DNA from: CAWFLT01 sp963816795
GTDB lineage: Bacteria > Acidobacteriota > Vicinamibacteria > Vicinamibacterales > SCN-69-37
Assembly (NCBI GenBank): GCA_963816795.1
Contig: CAWFLT010000012.1
Span: 1 to 64,000, forward strand
Direction of reading: 5' to 3'
DNA length: 64,000 nt
The position numbers were made by a program, and so were the translations under genes. The stretch's first letter is position 1, and each line of letters opens with the position of its first letter. The notes below the pieces were generated by a model, which had not been told where the DNA came from, ran no database searches, and saw only the letters and a program-made list of their open reading frames with translations. Below are positions 62,996-64,000 of this stretch, piece by piece.

Positions 62996-63894
62996 ATGCG
63001 CACGTGTCTCGCCGTCCTCACCGCTCTGCTTCTCCTCTCGGCGCCCGAACGATCGGACGATGCCCGATTCGACCTTCAGAGGGCGGCCGCACCGCCGGTG
63101 GCCCAGGTCGTGCCGCTGCCGAACGTCGACGGCTCGCTCAAGATCGGCGTCCTCGGCGACTTCGGAGACGCGAGCACGCGGCAGTACCAAGTCGCGGCGC
63201 AGATGGCCAAGAGTCACGTCGACTTTCGCTACGAACTGGTGCTGCTGACCGGCGACAACTTGTACGGATCGGAGCGGCCGCAAGACTTCGACCGCAAGTT
63301 CGCCCGTCCCTACAAACCGTTGCTCGACGCCGGCGTGAAGTTCTACGCCTCGCTCGGCAATCACGATTCCCGCGAGCAGCGCTACTACAAGCCGTTCAAC
63401 ATGGACGGCAAGCTGTACTACTCGTTCAAGGGCGCGAAACAGAGCGTCCGCTTCATCGCGCTGGAGAGCACCTACCCGGAACCGGTGCAGATCGCCTGGC
63501 TCGAGCAGGAACTGAAAAACGCCAGAGAGGAATGGAAGGTGGTGTTCTTCCACCACCCGCTCTACTCCTCAGGCGAGCGGCACGGGTCGGACACCGAGCT
63601 CCGCGACACCTGGAGCCGCTGTTCGTCGCCCACGGAGTCAGCATCGTGTTCACCGGGCACGACCACTTCTACGAGCGCGTCAAGCCGCAGAAGGGCATTC
63701 TCTACTTCGTGGTGGGATCGGGCGGCCGGCTGCGCGGAGGCAACATCGACCGCGCCACGGGCCTGACCGCGGCGGCCCTCGACACCGACAACTCGTTCCT
63801 GGTCGGCGAATTCGTCGGCGATCAATTCACATTTCAGGCGATCTCACGGACCGGCAAGGTCGTCGATTCGGGCAGCTTCATGCGAAGAAAGTGA
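62996..63894 (+). CDS. Exported calcineurin-like metallophosphoesterase, frameshifted
   Basis: A periplasmic phosphatase of about 298 residues. Leader: CLAVLTALLLLSAP. Metal motifs are intact: KIGVLGDFGDAS (first Asp near residue 55), LVLLTGDNLYG, FYASLGNHDSREQ and KVVFFHHPLYSSG. After SDTELRDTW (about 63610) the frame breaks; the next frame gives LFVAHGVSIVFTGHDHFYER with the last His pair and ends with GKVVDSGSFMRRK at TGA 63892-63894. A one-base indel joins them. It resembles acid phosphatases of the purple type. It ends the six-gene operon and could oppose the kinase-like protein. Confidence 0.87.
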
Positions 63895-63899
63895 GCGAA

Positions 63900-64000
63900 G
63901 CTGACACCCAGCGCCGCCCGGCGGCGCTGGCCCGAGACGCGGGGGTGGGGCCCCGCGGCTTAAATGAAGCCGGCCTAACTGTGCTCGACCAGGCGTGGGG
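63900..64000. repeat. GC-rich palindromic intergenic repeat, locus E, partly outside window
   Basis: One unit in minus orientation: GACACCCAGCGCCGCCCGG, CGGCGCTGGCCCGAGACGCG and GGGGTGGGGCCCCGCGGC, followed by TTAA. It begins six bases after the phosphatase stop. The window ends within or soon after it (AGGCGTGGGG at the edge may be the next unit). Confidence 0.7.

Overview
This 64 kb window is high-GC bacterial chromosome and looks like Acidobacteriota of the Vicinamibacteria type. The inference rests on three secreted proteins of the acidobacterial VWFA-related kind, a PQQ dehydrogenase with an inserted cytochrome c domain, exported plant-polysaccharide enzymes with Gly/Arg/Pro-rich linkers, and a housekeeping order (phoH-ybeY-corC-era, recO-glyQ-glyS-ppdK) that fits a free-living Gram-negative heterotroph. 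No 16S rRNA or other phylogenetic marker was compared, so the lineage is an inference.

Layout. 1-10.3 kb: exported carbohydrate and small-molecule catabolism (three esterases, a PQQ dehydrogenase, GH43 arabinanase-like, a beta-sandwich protein with an esterase remnant, GH10 xylanase, a luciferase-like flavin oxidoreductase). 10.3-14.5 kb: accessory patch with a decayed serine hydrolase, a brnT/brnA toxin-antitoxin pair with a palindromic operator, two VWA proteins, an integrase fragment and tRNA-Val(CAC). 14.5-21.5 kb (minus): envelope and repair genes (YtxH protein, mlaD-mlaF-mlaE, uvrB, a third VWA protein). 21.7-28.5 kb: DHH phosphoesterase, a Cys/Met PLP enzyme, a patatin-like membrane protein without its nucleophile, greA, an rRNA/tRNA methyltransferase and rarA. 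28.6-32.9 kb: a three-gene polysaccharide O-acetylation-like operon (beta-propeller lipoprotein, MBOAT, AlgX/AlgJ-like). 33.1-54.2 kb (minus): a long housekeeping block, mutL, corA, ppdK, glyS, glyQ, recO, mgtE, era, corC-like, ybeY, phoH, ROK kinase, aspS, hisS, gamma carbonic anhydrase and an exported M20 amidohydrolase. 54.2-57 kb: a broken moaA and a serine hydrolase. 57-63.9 kb (plus): an MFS transporter, then a tightly coupled six-gene operon: DUF4956 membrane protein, PLD-like protein, Omp85-type barrel, an exported protein with kinase-fold residues, a lipoprotein and a metallophosphoesterase.

Two window-wide properties matter. First, at least 15 reading frames, including indispensable genes such as uvrB, era, greA and ybeY, carry single-base frameshifts, often in G/C or A runs. 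Uncorrected sequencing indels explain this better than mass pseudogenisation, so joined coordinates are given across the shifts. Second, a GC-rich palindromic intergenic repeat occurs at five places, once as a 162 bp inverted-repeat element, and an unrelated palindromic sequence sits inside ybeY.

The best candidate for an undescribed system is the 58.4-63.9 kb operon, where a kinase-like exported protein, a phosphatase, a PLD-like protein, an outer-membrane barrel and DUF4956 suggest phosphoryl transfer at the cell envelope.
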